The position numbers were made by a program, and so were the translations under genes. A stretch of DNA of 64,000 nucleotides from Antedon mediterranea. Taxonomy: Eukaryota > Echinodermata > Crinoidea > Comatulida > Antedonidae. The DNA is taken from NCBI RefSeq assembly GCF_964355755.1, contig NC_092674.1, positions 31,484,001 through 31,548,000 of the forward strand. The letters are read 5' to 3'. A model generated the notes under the pieces. It saw only the letters and a program-made list of their open reading frames with translations, was not told the DNA's origin and did not search any database. Positions 1-13,300 of the stretch are shown piece by piece (positions within the stretch are counted from its first letter, which is position 1; the number at the start of each line of letters is the position of its first letter).

Positions 1-1096
1 GCAATTTGAAGAAGTCTTTTTAAACAACAGTGTCATGAATTGTACCCAATTGATTTTGTATTGTTTTATAATCGATATTGTCACTAAGAAACAACGCAGG
101 AGATACAAGGGACGACCATGTAATAGAAACGAGTCATTTTTTACACAATTGTGATGATTGATTTTTGTCTAATACAATAGTTTCGCTCTACAGAGGGCGT
201 CAAAAACTGCTTGTGGTCTGAGAGTTTAATAATGTATGGTTTCTATGGCACCAGTTTGATTATCTTCCGCGATTGTTTGACAGATGACTTAAAATCAACA
301 AAAAATCAACAATTTATAAAAACCTTAAATAATACTAATATAATTACCATTAATAGAGTTCGATATACCGTATGATATGAAACGAAAATCAATTACTTGG
401 CATGGAGATGAATTTATTTGAACTTCAAAATACTGCATCGGTTCTATATATTTATCAGATCTTTTGCCATCATGTTTATTAGGATATTACACATTATGAT
501 ATTCAGATTGATATCAGTTTGTACTTATCGACACATTCATGTTATCTACAAACACATCGTCAGAGACATCACAAAGATGCGTGCGCATAGACGCGCGTGC
601 TTCTTTTTTCAGTGTACTGACGGCATAATACAATTACATTTACATTATAACTTATATAAAATACAACATACGTTCTTTACAACAGTTAGCTAAGATATTA
701 AAAATAAAATGGTGGTACACAAGTATAACCTGAATTACATCAAGGAATATCAATAATGGATTATTACTATTGTTCATTTGTCCTTACACTAATATTATAA
801 TATATTACATTATTTAACATAAACGTTTTACATAAAATACATATATCATCTATGTGTATATATACAGGCGCGCCTCACATACTGCTTTCTAATAAAAAAT
901 ACTAATTAGGTTAGGTCGCTCTTTTTTTTAAATATTAAGATAACGTTAATTACCTTTCTGTGATGTATATTTTCCAAATTAAATAAAATTCTGCGCAAAG
1001 TATATATACACAATAACGATTGTGAAACAACACTAGCATGATTATAATTAGAAATGTATGTAGGTTGATTAGACATTGACATTATTGCTCTTCTAT

Positions 1097-1212
1097 TCAT
1101 GAGATATTGTGTTTTATCTTATAGTAACCGGAATCAAACTTGTGCTACTGTCTATTCATCAGATATTGTGTTTTATCTTATAGTAACCGGAATCAAACTT
1201 GTGGTACTGTAT
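1097..1212. repeat. 58-bp tandem duplication
   Basis: Two nearly identical 58-bp units in direct tandem: TTCATGAGATATTG at 1097 and TTCATCAGATATTG at 1155, both followed by the same AT-rich segment ending CAAACTTGTG. Confidence 0.85.
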
Positions 1213-1425
1213 TTACCTTTTTATAAATATATTTTCCATCATATAGGCCTAATCTGAATCCAACTCAAATTGTTGTTTAAAACACTTGAAATAATCAGGG
1301 TTGAAATATATTATTGTGATATTATCGTAACGTTCAAATAATACAGAAGTGTGAACACCTTAACCCTGTTCAGAATAATATAATCGTTATTGAGCATACC
1401 AAAGATTAGTTCCCACTACAATTCC

Positions 1426-1510
1426 CACTGCACAATTTATTAGACCAATCACAAACGACGAACTAGTCGACTTTTCGCTTGTCATTGGTCAACTAGCTTG
1501 CCTTGTGCTT
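1426..1510. mobile_element. Degenerate ATTGGTCA-family element
   Basis: Contains TAGACCAATCACAAACGACG and TCGCTTGTCATTGGTCAACT with a following TTGCCTTGTGCTTACGTTC. The CG-rich arms are mostly eroded; assignment depends on the central motif. Confidence 0.35.
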
Positions 1511-2572
1511 ACGTTCTGGCTCAGTGTTGTCTCCCAGTGTTTCAACAACACTGTACCAGCAGTTATTAATACTGCATTGTAATAAAAAGAAAATACAAAG
1601 AAATTAAGATGAAATAAAGTTATCGTGCATTCCAGCAATAACTATCTGCATCCTAAACTCGCCAGCAAGGTAGGGCAAAGTGGACAAGGTCATCTCGTGT
1701 ATTGTACACAAAAGCACAAAGACATTGCCAGGTGTAACATGAATATACTACATTCCTAATTTACATTATTAACAATATTGCTATTACTCATTTTTTAGTA
1801 CTACAGTTATAGGCTAATATACTTAATATAATCTTATTATATTCTACTATTATTTTTCTCTATCTGACCAGCACCATTACAATACTTTGTATTATTGTGT
1901 TTAAAAAAAAAATTCATATTGTGGTGGTTGGAAATTATCATCAATTGTGTTAAGGTAATGTCAATAGAACAATACTTTAATTATGTATGCAACAACAACA
2001 CAGTCTATTGTTTTCTAATGAATAAATATGGTAATGAAATTGATTGTATAATAATTATTATAACACAATTATGCACATGCCGCATTATTGTGCTGATCAC
2101 GTAACGTTAGCCCCATTTTTAATTATAAAATTGCATAATGATATTCATTGTTAGTTAATTTACAAAGAAAGACATTAAAATAAGTAAACACACACGTACA
2201 CAGTATTGCGACAATATTGCTTTCAGATACAAGGATAAATATTATTTATTTTAATAAAATCTACTTAAATACTGGGATATACTTGCATTAAACACGTTTT
2301 AAATAAGGTACCATTCATTAATGGTGACAGGTCCCGATCACGAGTCCTATGTTGGCATGTGTTACGTCATGTACAACGTAATATTAAAACTTTTCCATTA
2401 TCATTCCAGATAGAATCTATTGTAATACTAAGTAGTAGCATAAATACAACACAAAGTACAGTTAGTATCAAGGTATTTAAAGTATAAGTAATGTACAGTA
2501 CATTAAACGATAGTTTCGACTTTCCACTTATAGGCGAACCTATCCGCGCGAATCGAACATTCCTCAGCTCTG

Positions 2573-2716
2573 ATTGGTTACGCATTTTTTGCATCGCAAA
2601 AAGTAGAGGGAAATATAAATACGCATGCGCAAATAGACCTAATGCACAGTTCTGTATGAATGTTGTGTCGTGTCTGTTACGTCAAGTTTGTTTAACATAT
2701 TATTTCTTTACATTGG
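2573..2716 (+). promoter_or_regulatory. Promoter-like cluster with possible noncoding first exon
   Basis: On the plus strand, an ATTGG (reverse CCAAT) at 2573, TATAAA at 2614 and GCATGCGC (NRF-1 half-palindrome) at 2623 follow one another within 60 bp. About 90 bp further is a good donor, GG|GTAAGC at 2717. No coding exon was found downstream on this strand. It could drive a noncoding transcript, a gene to the left, or nothing. Confidence 0.25.
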
Positions 2717-4159
2717 GTAAGCTATTGATTTGAGCTACTTTATGGTTAAATAAAAATGTATGGTACATTAACACTATTATTGAATATTTTTTGTTTCACA
2801 AAAATATAGATTAGTCCCTTGATAATAATTACTTGTCTATTATATGGCCTTTTGGATCAAATCTGGATTTGGGTTGTGATTAAACTATTACAGGCAGATT
2901 AAAAGATGATTACGGCGATAACAAATGAAAAAGACTGGTCTTCGATTTGGTGTTGGATTGTCAATTATGTGATCTAATTTCAAGCATAAAGATGCAAAAA
3001 CAACTTTATAATTTCCAACTTAATAAAGTTCCATAATGCTCTGCAGCCTACCAATGCGAGTTAAGATATACGAGTTACTTTGGAATACATACTGTATGTG
3101 CAGGTTGTGTTCTATCTTTAAATATCATTTTGTAGTTTAACATACTATTTACTGTAGATCTATATGTACATACTTTAATAACAATACATACCTATTATAT
3201 CTTTACTATTAATTGATATGAGTACGTATTTGACCATTGATCAATGTGTATAGCATGGTATAAACGTAGATCTCGAGTACACCAGCAATGAAGTCAATTG
3301 ATACTAAGTATCCGTCAATGACAGTCATGTGTCTTCAGAAGAAGGCGGCTACAAAAACAGTAACCGCAACTGTTAAATAAAAAATAGTATAGGATACATC
3401 ATTAGTATAGGATACATCATTTTTAGGATATAACAAAATGCTACAATTTTTCTTCGGATTGTGGTAAACCAATATTACTGAACCCGCTCCGTGTCTTGTT
3501 AAAATCAATATCTATATAATAATATTCGAACTTCTCTCATGTGAAATTATACACAAGTTGCAACTGTTAGATGATTCTCTGTGTGCAAATCGTGACCCAC
3601 CACGCTTGATGGTCCGGAATGAATACTGGTTCAATTGGTCGTAAGAACTTTAGCCTTTCTTGTTGGTATATAACCAACCGCAAACAAACGCCTGCTTTTT
3701 AAAAGTTTAAATACATAATGTACGTAAATACAAACCGAAAACCGCTTTCAAACATTGCCCTTGCGTTGCGTTTTTAGTATAAAACCCAGTCGGTAAATTA
3801 CCAGGAAAATAATAATGCATAATTTTCCTTAGTGGAACCATGTGTTCTTACAACTTTGAAACGTACCTAAACACATTATAGTTTTCATAAATTTCTAATC
3901 CTATTGTTTCTCCTTAGAACATAAAATAGGGTATTCTCTAGAATAACCTATTACAACCTTGGTGACAATCTGAGCACAAGAAGAATATTGTTTACAGCTA
4001 GCTATCGATTTCTGATCATATTTCTTGTATTTAGTGGGAAATAAATACATCTTTGTCCCGAGTAAGTTCTACGATAATGGAAGGATGAAAAAGTATGCGA
4101 AGAAATGATTTTGTGTTTTGATGATCAGCTGTTCGACGAATCATAAAGTTATGACGTCA

Positions 4160-4390
4160 TTATCTAACCAATGCTTGCACATCCACATTTGTGACAGTCA
4201 TATAGTACACCCAGTATAGGATTTGAAAGCACATGAACATAAATGGGAACAAAACACGAGATACTCGGTCAACTCGATCCGCATCAATAGTCGTGTCCAT
4301 AAAAGTAGTAAGGTAATTCCAGACACCACTCTCTTCTTGTGACGGCAAGTATTTATTGTCGTTTCCCCAGTCGTTGCCTGCGTTAATTTT
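4160..4390 (-). CDS. GABA-type receptor coding exon 8: TM4 and C terminus
   Basis: Residues 389-464 plus stop. Most of it is the second half of the M3-M4 loop. DRVSRVLFPFMFMCFQILYW starts TM4, and twelve residues follow the membrane segment, ending QALVR. Acceptor CATAG|AAA, phase 0. The 231-bp length equals that of the terminal exon of the receptor gene at 63.1 kb. Confidence 0.9.
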   Translation of the reverse strand, partial: KINAGNDWGNDNKYLPSQEESGVWNYLTTFMDTTIDADRVDRVSRVLFPFMFMCFQILYWVYYMTVTNVDVQALVR

Positions 4391-7300
4391 CTATGAAAAA
4401 TGAAAAAAAAAATTTAAACAATTTGAAATGAGATAGAATAGGCATAGAATTTACTGACTTCTATTCTATGATAGTGATGTACAGCAATGATTGCAGAGAC
4501 GTAGGCCTAGTTAGTTTAGTGGTATTTAATGAAATCACCAACGTTTGCTTGTAAAAGAATAGAAATTCAACTTTGCATTTATTTTCTCAAAAATCACTAA
4601 ATGGTAACGGAAAAAAATGTTAATATAAATCAATCTAGGCTATCATTCAAAAAATGAATGTTTTAGATGGAACAAATGTCAGTTTAGTTTGACGGTGGAT
4701 GACAAAATAAATGATGCGAAATATCATCTTATTACCACGTCGTTTGAGTTGATAATTCGCAAAGCTCTATCCTTCTCATTTCCAATGTCATTATCATCGT
4801 CACACGAAGCAGACTGCACAATCTTAGTAAACGATGGGTTATTCCTTTTCTTCTGGTCAGCAAGCGATCCCGTGTAACTGACCAACGCAAATTCGATCAA
4901 GGCGGCAAAAACGAACAAGTAACACATCACAAGGTAATAGTCAATTGCTTTAACGTATGAAAGTTTTGGGAGAGAAGAATTAACACTGGCCATTAGAGTA
5001 GTTAGTGTCAATACGGTTGTGATCCCCAAAGCTACACGGGCCGGCGTTGCAGCTCGATTTATCCAAAAAGATACCCACGATAAAAGTACTATCATTGATG
5101 CTGGGACATACACCTGGATGACATAATAAGAAATTGAACGGCCAAGGTAAAAGTCAGCAACCAATTGCGAATAGTTTCCGACTGTAAGAGAAAATAAAAT
5201 ATTATTATTGTTTACTTTTCAGTTTTGTACAACTAAAGGCAACTTGGTCCTAAACATAAATGTTCGGCTCCTTCAGGCTTAGGTAATTTAACGCTAACGT
5301 TGACTTGGACTAACTACCTTTGTTGATTAAGTACTAAACCCGATCGTGTGCAAATAGGACGGAAAGTTTACGGTATGCTGATACTTTACACAGTTTTATT
5401 ATTAAAACAATAATATGAATAAAAGTTGGGATAAGATTCGAAATAAATACATTGAAACTGAGAATTTACTAGTTTTTACAACAAATTGCAAACTATAATA
5501 TATATCGTCGATATGTTTACCTACCGTAATACGTGGCTTTATGCGCTCGGTGGTTAAAACCTAAAAGACTAAATTGTGGTAATGATATATTTTGATCCAT
5601 TGTAATACCGTCTGTGTCTACCCAATTATACTCAATATCTCGGTCACTGTATGCGTCTAAATGAAGAGAGAAAGCTAAACTAATGAAGCACTTAGTAAGA
5701 TAAAGTAAGTAAGTTTTAGAATACAAATCACAAAAACTATTATTAACGTTCAAATTATTTCTTAGAGATAGAATATAAAAATAGCAAGATTATAAATATG
5801 TTAACACAACGAAACAGCGAACAGGTGTTTACAAGACTCAATAAAACATGTTAGAAATGTCTAAAATGTATTTTTCAAACCTTCTAAATTGGTTGAAATG
5901 ATCTATAACGTAGAGTTTTGGAAAAAATACTCTCCAATGATACGAAAATATGATTTTGTACTTGAAAATAAAGTCTTACTTTGTGTAACTGATTACAGAA
6001 GCTAAAATAAATGCAGTTTACAATACTTACAACTTTCCATCCAAAGCATACAGTGCTGCATATCCATTGGAAAATATTTAAGATCCATCTGACAACTTGG
6101 TGTTATAGTTAATCTGTAAACACAAGCATAAACGTAATTGTAGAAGAAAACAAATATATTTTCTGCAGATACTTTTGTAGTATTTCTTTTACACAAAATA
6201 TTGTATTCTTACTTGATCAGAGTAGATTGGTTTGCTTCTGAAAGTTTTGTTTAATACTTTCGATTAAAAAGATAACAGCCATTTCATATTATTTGGAACA
6301 CATACAGTTATAAAAAATACGTTGTAAGACAAACGAATGTTTGTTAATGTGCCTCACCACAATTAATAAAACAATGTGTTTTAGATGTACTTTGAAAACA
6401 TTTTTAATTGTAATTTGAATAATGATGAAAAAGAAAATTAGTTACATCAACTTTGATCTGATGGCGATATGTTATTATCTTGTGACTTTATTGAATTAAT
6501 CGATTTTTGTAATCGTTGGCGCCAAATGTCTACATGTTTGAATAGTCGTCGACTTTTATAAAATGCTTGGCATACCTTTAAAGTCGTTGCATATCCATAA
6601 AATTCGCATAACATTTTTTCGTAGAATTTTGTCAAATAAATCCGCAAATATAGGCCTCAAATCTGTATTTACTTTTTTGCTATGATAACGATTTTATAGT
6701 TTCTTAGCGAACGATTCAGTAGGATATCTCCAAAACCAACATTTAATTGAGTGGTTCTTGTATTACACCAAGGCACTCGACGGTTAAATTAAAACACGGA
6801 AATTGTAAGCAACATACATATAGATACATGTCAGGGAATATGTTATCTGTATATTACCTATATTCAACTTTAGAACCGATTATATCTAACCCAAGGCCTT
6901 GAACTTACAAGTTATAATCTTTCGATTGAATATAAATTATAAAGTAATTTAACAACTGTAAATATTTTCTAAAAAGTGACTCATAAAACAGTCGTAAGTT
7001 GAAAGTGGTTGATACTAAACGTTTAAATCTTGATTGGAACTTTAGAAAGATAATGAGAAAGAAGATTCTTCCACGATGATGAGAAGAAAAGTATTACAGT
7101 TTTGGTGAATGTTCTCGTACGAAATATGAATAATTTGATGTGACGATTTACGATGTAGTAAATATCTTGTAAATCAAAGCAAAGGAAAATGGAGACTTTC
7201 AAATATGGAACGCTTCAAAGATAAACAGTATCATTCCTTATTACCGTTTGATTCATTGCTTTTTACATATCGGTTTATTTTCTCTATATTATAAAATTGA

Positions 7301-10300
7301 TATTTTTTTCGATCAGAGAATGTGATAACAAGTGAAAAAGTAACCGAATACCACGTACATAATTACAGTAGTGATATTTTTGACAAATGAAGCTCTATTT
7401 TTTCGATAGGTCAATCTAATTATACTTTGAAAGTTGAGACATGTTTCATTAAAAGGAAAAAGAAGAAACAAGAAAAATGAAACAGAAATTATTAAAGCCA
7501 TATCATATATTTTGCTTTTAAAATCGGTGATCAAATCTAGGACACTTTTAGAGAAATTTTGCTGGAATGTAGTGCATACTGTTAATGTGTTTTTCAAGGT
7601 ATTTGAATTGTAGCTAAAGTTTTTGGTGCTCATTCTAGTAGATGAAAATGTATGTAAACGAACATATGGTGATAAATAGTCTTTACATTTATCCCACTCT
7701 AATAGGAAAACCCAATTCAATCATAAATCTGTCTCACTTAACGGTGATTGATGTTTAAATTCTGTTAGAATTTATAATGTAAAAATAACATATGCTAGAA
7801 TAAATTTTACCTAAATTATTATCCCTTCTTTCGTCGACCTTTCAGTCGAGTGTTTTACTTATTCTTCTTTCTTGTATTTAAATTTCCATCATCATTCTCT
7901 TTGTTTCCTGTGTTGTATTTGATTTATTTATTTCCGGTTGTTCACGATAATTATAGTAAATTTCTCGCGATTTATGTGTAATGGAATTACGTGACAGTCT
8001 TCCACTTGTATAGTACAACATTTATCTTTTGACTTATGTATGTTTTACTATTATTCTATCATAACCTATGTAGTGGAATTATTATATTTTTAAAGCAAAA
8101 AACTGTACTTATAAAAACATACTGTATAAAAACATAGAAGATAGTAAAACAATAATACTTCATAATTTGATAGGAAAGCATGCATACTATACAAGTTACT
8201 TTTTTGAAAAGATTTTTAAATTGTCATTTTTATATGTAAACTAAATGAAGTTGTTTATTGAGTTGTAGAACTATATCAGCTAACAATTGTAAAATTAAAT
8301 GGTACTTTTGCACGAGTGTTTAGTACGCAACCACCTCATGATATGGCCTGTTTCTAGGTCAACATCGATGGAAAAATAATAATGGCTTCAGAGGCAATCA
8401 AAGTTAATGAAAGCTCATCAATTTAATACAACTAACCGGTCTATCTTATATGTAATCTGGTTGGTTGAATGTAAAGAGTCTAAGAATCGTGCATTGATTT
8501 GTAATAAATCAAATGGAATGTATTTGTGTGTTGAAATTTACAAATTGCTCTTTCTGTTGCCGTTTGAAGAGGGGTGAAATTAATCTACTAATAATAAACG
8601 AAACTTTAGTTATAATTGTTGTGATACGAAATTTGATACCAATAGTCATTTATGAATCACGATACAAAATAACATTGATGATAACGACGATGAATATAAA
8701 TGATAATGACGATATGTAAATATGGCGACGAATTTACTGCCAATGAAAGCGATTGTTATTATAGAAGAGGGTAGTGAAGTTAGGATGATGACGACATAGG
8801 ATATGTAGAGACTAAAATACAACGGCATTCACGTTCTATTAAACGTGTTTGCACACCGTGTCTTGAAAAAAAATATATATTACGACGAACACAATGCAAT
8901 TAGATAAAAAGCTTATAAATCCTAATCAAGAATTGCATTCTCTTGTGATTATAGACTAGTGTATACGTACTTATACGTGCCAGTTCTATCATACCACACA
9001 TTTATAGGCTTAGGCATGTTAACGTATCTGAATATAAGACATATTTGTAATTCCGGGTTTTGAAACTAAAGATTATTATATAGTTCTTAAACAAACTCAT
9101 CATATTTTAATTTACAAGGCGAAACAGAACAAGACTGTGTGACGAGTTAGAGGGCGCACTTTAAGTATGATTTACTTTATGTGATGTGCAAATTATTATC
9201 TTAGTGTGGGATTATTTCTACCGTATAACATTGTAATTTTACGTAAGCGCGGCGCAAGTTCGACTAATCACGACGCGATGGATCATTCAAGTCGCTTATG
9301 ATTGGTCAACTCACCTGCGTTAGCCTCCGTCGTTTCGCTGCGTCCAAGTGGCAACGAAGCTTTAGAACTCCAAATAGATGCCGATATAATTTTATAAATA
9401 ATTCTGTCTATGATCTGAAGATGTGTTTTTTATTCAGATAACACTCATCAGATGTTTATCAATATAGAGCTATATAAAGAATACATAATTACCTTGTACT
9501 ATATAGTAGGTTCCCGTTAGGTTTGATTCGTATAAGAGAATTCTCACTCAATACAGTGTGGTAATTAGACCGTCTCTCGTTAATAAAATATGTATCTGGA
9601 ACCCATAGTTTTCTTACCATTTCATTGGTAAGAGCTAAGTCTTCGATCTTAATATTATCATCAAACGATAACCGGGGATCACTCCATTGCTGCCGAAAAT
9701 ACAAATCTATTGTGTATTCCTAAAAGAAAAGTTTTATATTAATTATAATAATCTTTGTGACGTCCCAGAAAGAATTGATACAATCCTAAGCCGGCTAATT
9801 ACAAGTGAAAGGCTCAGGAGCTGTGGTCGAGCTTGACTATACCACACGCCCCACGCAAACCGGTATGAGTGTCCAACACATCATCACCTTTATGTAAATG
9901 ATTATGTAAATGATTATGTAAATCACAACAGTACACTAACATGCATACCAAACAAAATAAACAGTCTTATGTTTCAATTATTAAACAAACATATTCAAAT
10001 AGCAAACAATAAACAAACAACAAAATAAATTGTTATTAAAAATGAAATGCGAACAAAAAACTCTTAAATCAACCTGTAGTATTTGCTTAGAGATCAATCA
10101 AGCTACTTTATAATACAATATTCTCTAGGTGCTTGAGTATACCAATACATTTTAAGTGTACTTATTAAAATAAGTGGCGCGGCTTGACGAAAAAAATAAA
10201 ATAAAACTGAGAATTGAAAAAGGGGTTCTGTTCATTCACATAAATATCAACAAACACCAAATGACATTTTTTAGACGAGTTCAAAAATTAAAAAAATTGC

Positions 10301-13300
10301 CGCTGCGAATTTTGTTTCATTTTCATTATTATGTAAAGCTTAATTACATTTACGACAATGGCTTAGAAGGCATTCCTATGTGATTTGAGATGCTAATAAC
10401 ACAGTACTTAGTAATTTCATCCTATCCTATATTATGCTTATCATTATGCCAAGATAAATAACAACGTATCATATAGTGTTCAATTTAACTGCTTTGGAGA
10501 TAAAACTAAAAAATGTCATAAAATGCAATAGCGAACGATGCAAACATGGGTGATATCTAATGTGGGTGTCATGGGTTTACAATAAATACCCAGTTAACAT
10601 GCATGTATCTTGTTTTGCAAACATATCATATAACAATCAAGCAAATCTATCTATAGTAAATGACATTTTAATGTTTCATGTCGATATACACATTATTTGA
10701 TTGTCAATGATATAGTAAATACCCAATTTGTCACCTCCTTTACTTCTTGTTATATGTTACCTTTCATATTGAACAACGAAAGACATGATAATCTGACCTT
10801 GTGGTGACTTTATGTAGTTTTTTTTCTTGTGAAATAATTACATTTTTGAACAAGTGAGGTGCGGACGGCACCTGTCGGAGCAGAGCCTAAAGCGCGTATT
10901 GTCACACTTCAAAACAACAAAACGTTATTTGAATGTTTTTAATTATGTTGTCATCGTGTTGCGTAGAACAGATACTTTTGCTTTCGGGAGTTTTTGCAAA
11001 ACACGATGTTTATGTTGGAGAGTTCACGCCATTACTAGAGTTGAATAATGACGCTTGAGAATTGTTGCGTCAAGTACAGAAAAAAAACAAACTTAGAGAA
11101 TCCTTGATGGATACATCTCCAGTAATGTTACGGTACGACACATGGTGTATCTGATTCGTTCAAAGCGATTCTAATACATTGGGTATTACCGAAAAGTATC
11201 ATTATGTAGATTGTGCATATAGAATTATCTTTCTACGAAAACTTAGAACTTTAGAGTCCACATCAAACAAAGGGATATAGTGACAGATATACCGTCAATG
11301 CCAATAACTGTCATATACGGTATTATCATTGATATCATTGAATATACTTTACCGTCTGTAGACGGTAAGATGAAATATCACATAACGTAAAGAATAACAA
11401 AATACCAAGAGTATTAAATTTAAAAGCGGCGAATTTCTATTTTTCTAAGGTTGCTTTTCCAATAATGAGAAGATAGCGTTTATTTCTGTTGTCATTTGCC
11501 AGGACTTAATGTAGCTTTTGTGCAAATTTGGCCTTGAACATTTTTTTGTTGATTTCCCTCGATATTGCTACTTTGACAAGATTTTAGGTCAGTTTACAGA
11601 ATGTTTGACAGGATTTTGGGTCAGTTTACAGAATGTTTGATATTCCACCAATAAAACATTATCGATCATATTCATGGTTGAGGGCAGTATTGACTGACGT
11701 TCATCAGAGCCATATAAATAGGGTAGCTCTGCAGATATTCATCACCAAGCATTATTCAAATTTAGATACACGTCAGTATAATGATATTATTAATTAACTG
11801 AACTTATTTTTGATTATCATTATTTTCCACTTAAGTTTATTTTTTTTCCTCGTCATTGTTGTTAGGCCTAACTGTTTTTGTAAATCACAGGGTTGCCCTC
11901 TGGGATTGTTGTGATGTTGTTTTATACCCGAATAAATAAAAAATTAATTAAAAAGAAAAATCATGATGTACCAAAGATTCTTTTCAGTTACAGAGGTTTT
12001 TATTCAAAACATAGAATGAATTATCTCTTTAATGGTCAAACGAATTTCGTAAGATAGTTTGTCTGGACATGCAGCAGATGGTCTAGACTATAAATATTCT
12101 CCCGCTTGCTTTAACTCAAGTGCTAATATACAATTTCATTTAAATGATGAAGCTACCCACTGATCTGAATATATAGCTTTATTTATCCATCAATTTGTTG
12201 TATATTACCTAACAGATAATACTAATAGTGAATATAGGTAACGTGGTGAGATATAAGGAGAGCATACTTTATCTAGGTAGATACCCATAAAGGTAAGAAT
12301 AGGTTCATAATTACATTAATAACACAATTGCTAGCAAATGAAAGAAATGTCAGTGACGTTTGTTGCACATTAAATCATAATGAAGCATCGAGTGTTCACA
12401 TCGGGTGAGATTGAATCATCGCGACAGCCGTTACGTTTAAGAAAACGGTGGGAGTGTGAAATAAAGAAAATATTAAGGGTAATGTTACCTGGCTAATAAT
12501 AAATAGGTCACACTATCAGACACATCACGAAGGGGTAAAATTCAAAGTGCGCATTCAATAATAACAGCTTTCGTAAAATGAGAATTTTAAGTACGGTGAT
12601 ATTACAGAAAAAAGGAAATTGTGTTTTAATTGAAATACGATGGATGCTAAGAAGATTTCGCATTAGATTGAGAAAGGTCTAGCTTGTTAATGAGACTTGG
12701 CTACTTATAGAGATTTATTTCATTGCTTATTGAAAGAAATCGATACAAACTGATTTTATTGTTATTTTTGTCGATCGGTGGTGGACAAGTAATCGAACTT
12801 ATGCGAGGATTAGATTTACACATGCGACGTTTATTTAAAAATAACATTGTAAAAAAAATCAGAAAAAGCATAGATAAAAATTATCAATAATAATAATAAC
12901 TGTAATAATGATACGTATATCTTAATTACAATTTACATAAAGCACCTCCACCCCCTCCAAAAAAAAAAGCAGTGGTACAGTTTGAACTGAAAAATACTAA
13001 TACATAAACAGATATCCACATAAAGTAAGCCGCACAAACACAATTAAGGTATGTTAAAAGTACACTGTAAAAATGATGTAGGCCTAATAATCAAAGGTCT
13101 TTATTCTGATATAAAATCAATAGGATAAAAACACAAAAAAGTACCGAGACGGCAAACTTATTTCCATTGTGGTCAGTGGTGTATCTAAGCAATTATAAAC
13201 CATAAGACAAAGCACAAGAAAATACATTCAATGAAATTGACATTAAATTATTGACAATGATTTTAATGATGATGAAAATAATGAGAATTTTATTGTAATC

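Larger units (their letters stand above)
1..4159. other. Gene-free region downstream of the GABA-type gene
   Basis: No credible coding exon on either strand. Contents seen: a 58-bp tandem duplication (1097-1212), a degenerate ATTGGTCA-type element (1426-1510), the promoter-like cluster at 2573-2716, and a doubled GTATAGGATACATCAT (about 3388-3420). The 91-aa open frame at 418-693 has no recognisable features. Confidence 0.6.
4391..9492. other. Introns between GABA-type exons 8 to 4
   Basis: Three introns under 400 bp and one of 3.4 kb (6114-9492). A 135-codon open frame lies at 7720-7313 (minus). It has no start context, domain or splice fit and is likely chance. Otherwise AT-rich unique sequence and a possible MITE piece at 9241. 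Confidence 0.6.

Noticed and set aside
418-693. 91-codon plus-strand open frame
   Set aside because: No recognisable domain, unusual Ile/His/Phe-rich composition, nothing supporting a promoter or partner exons.
7313-7720. 135-codon minus-strand open frame
   Set aside because: Lies in a receptor intron, has AT-driven composition, no known motif and no fitting splice signals.
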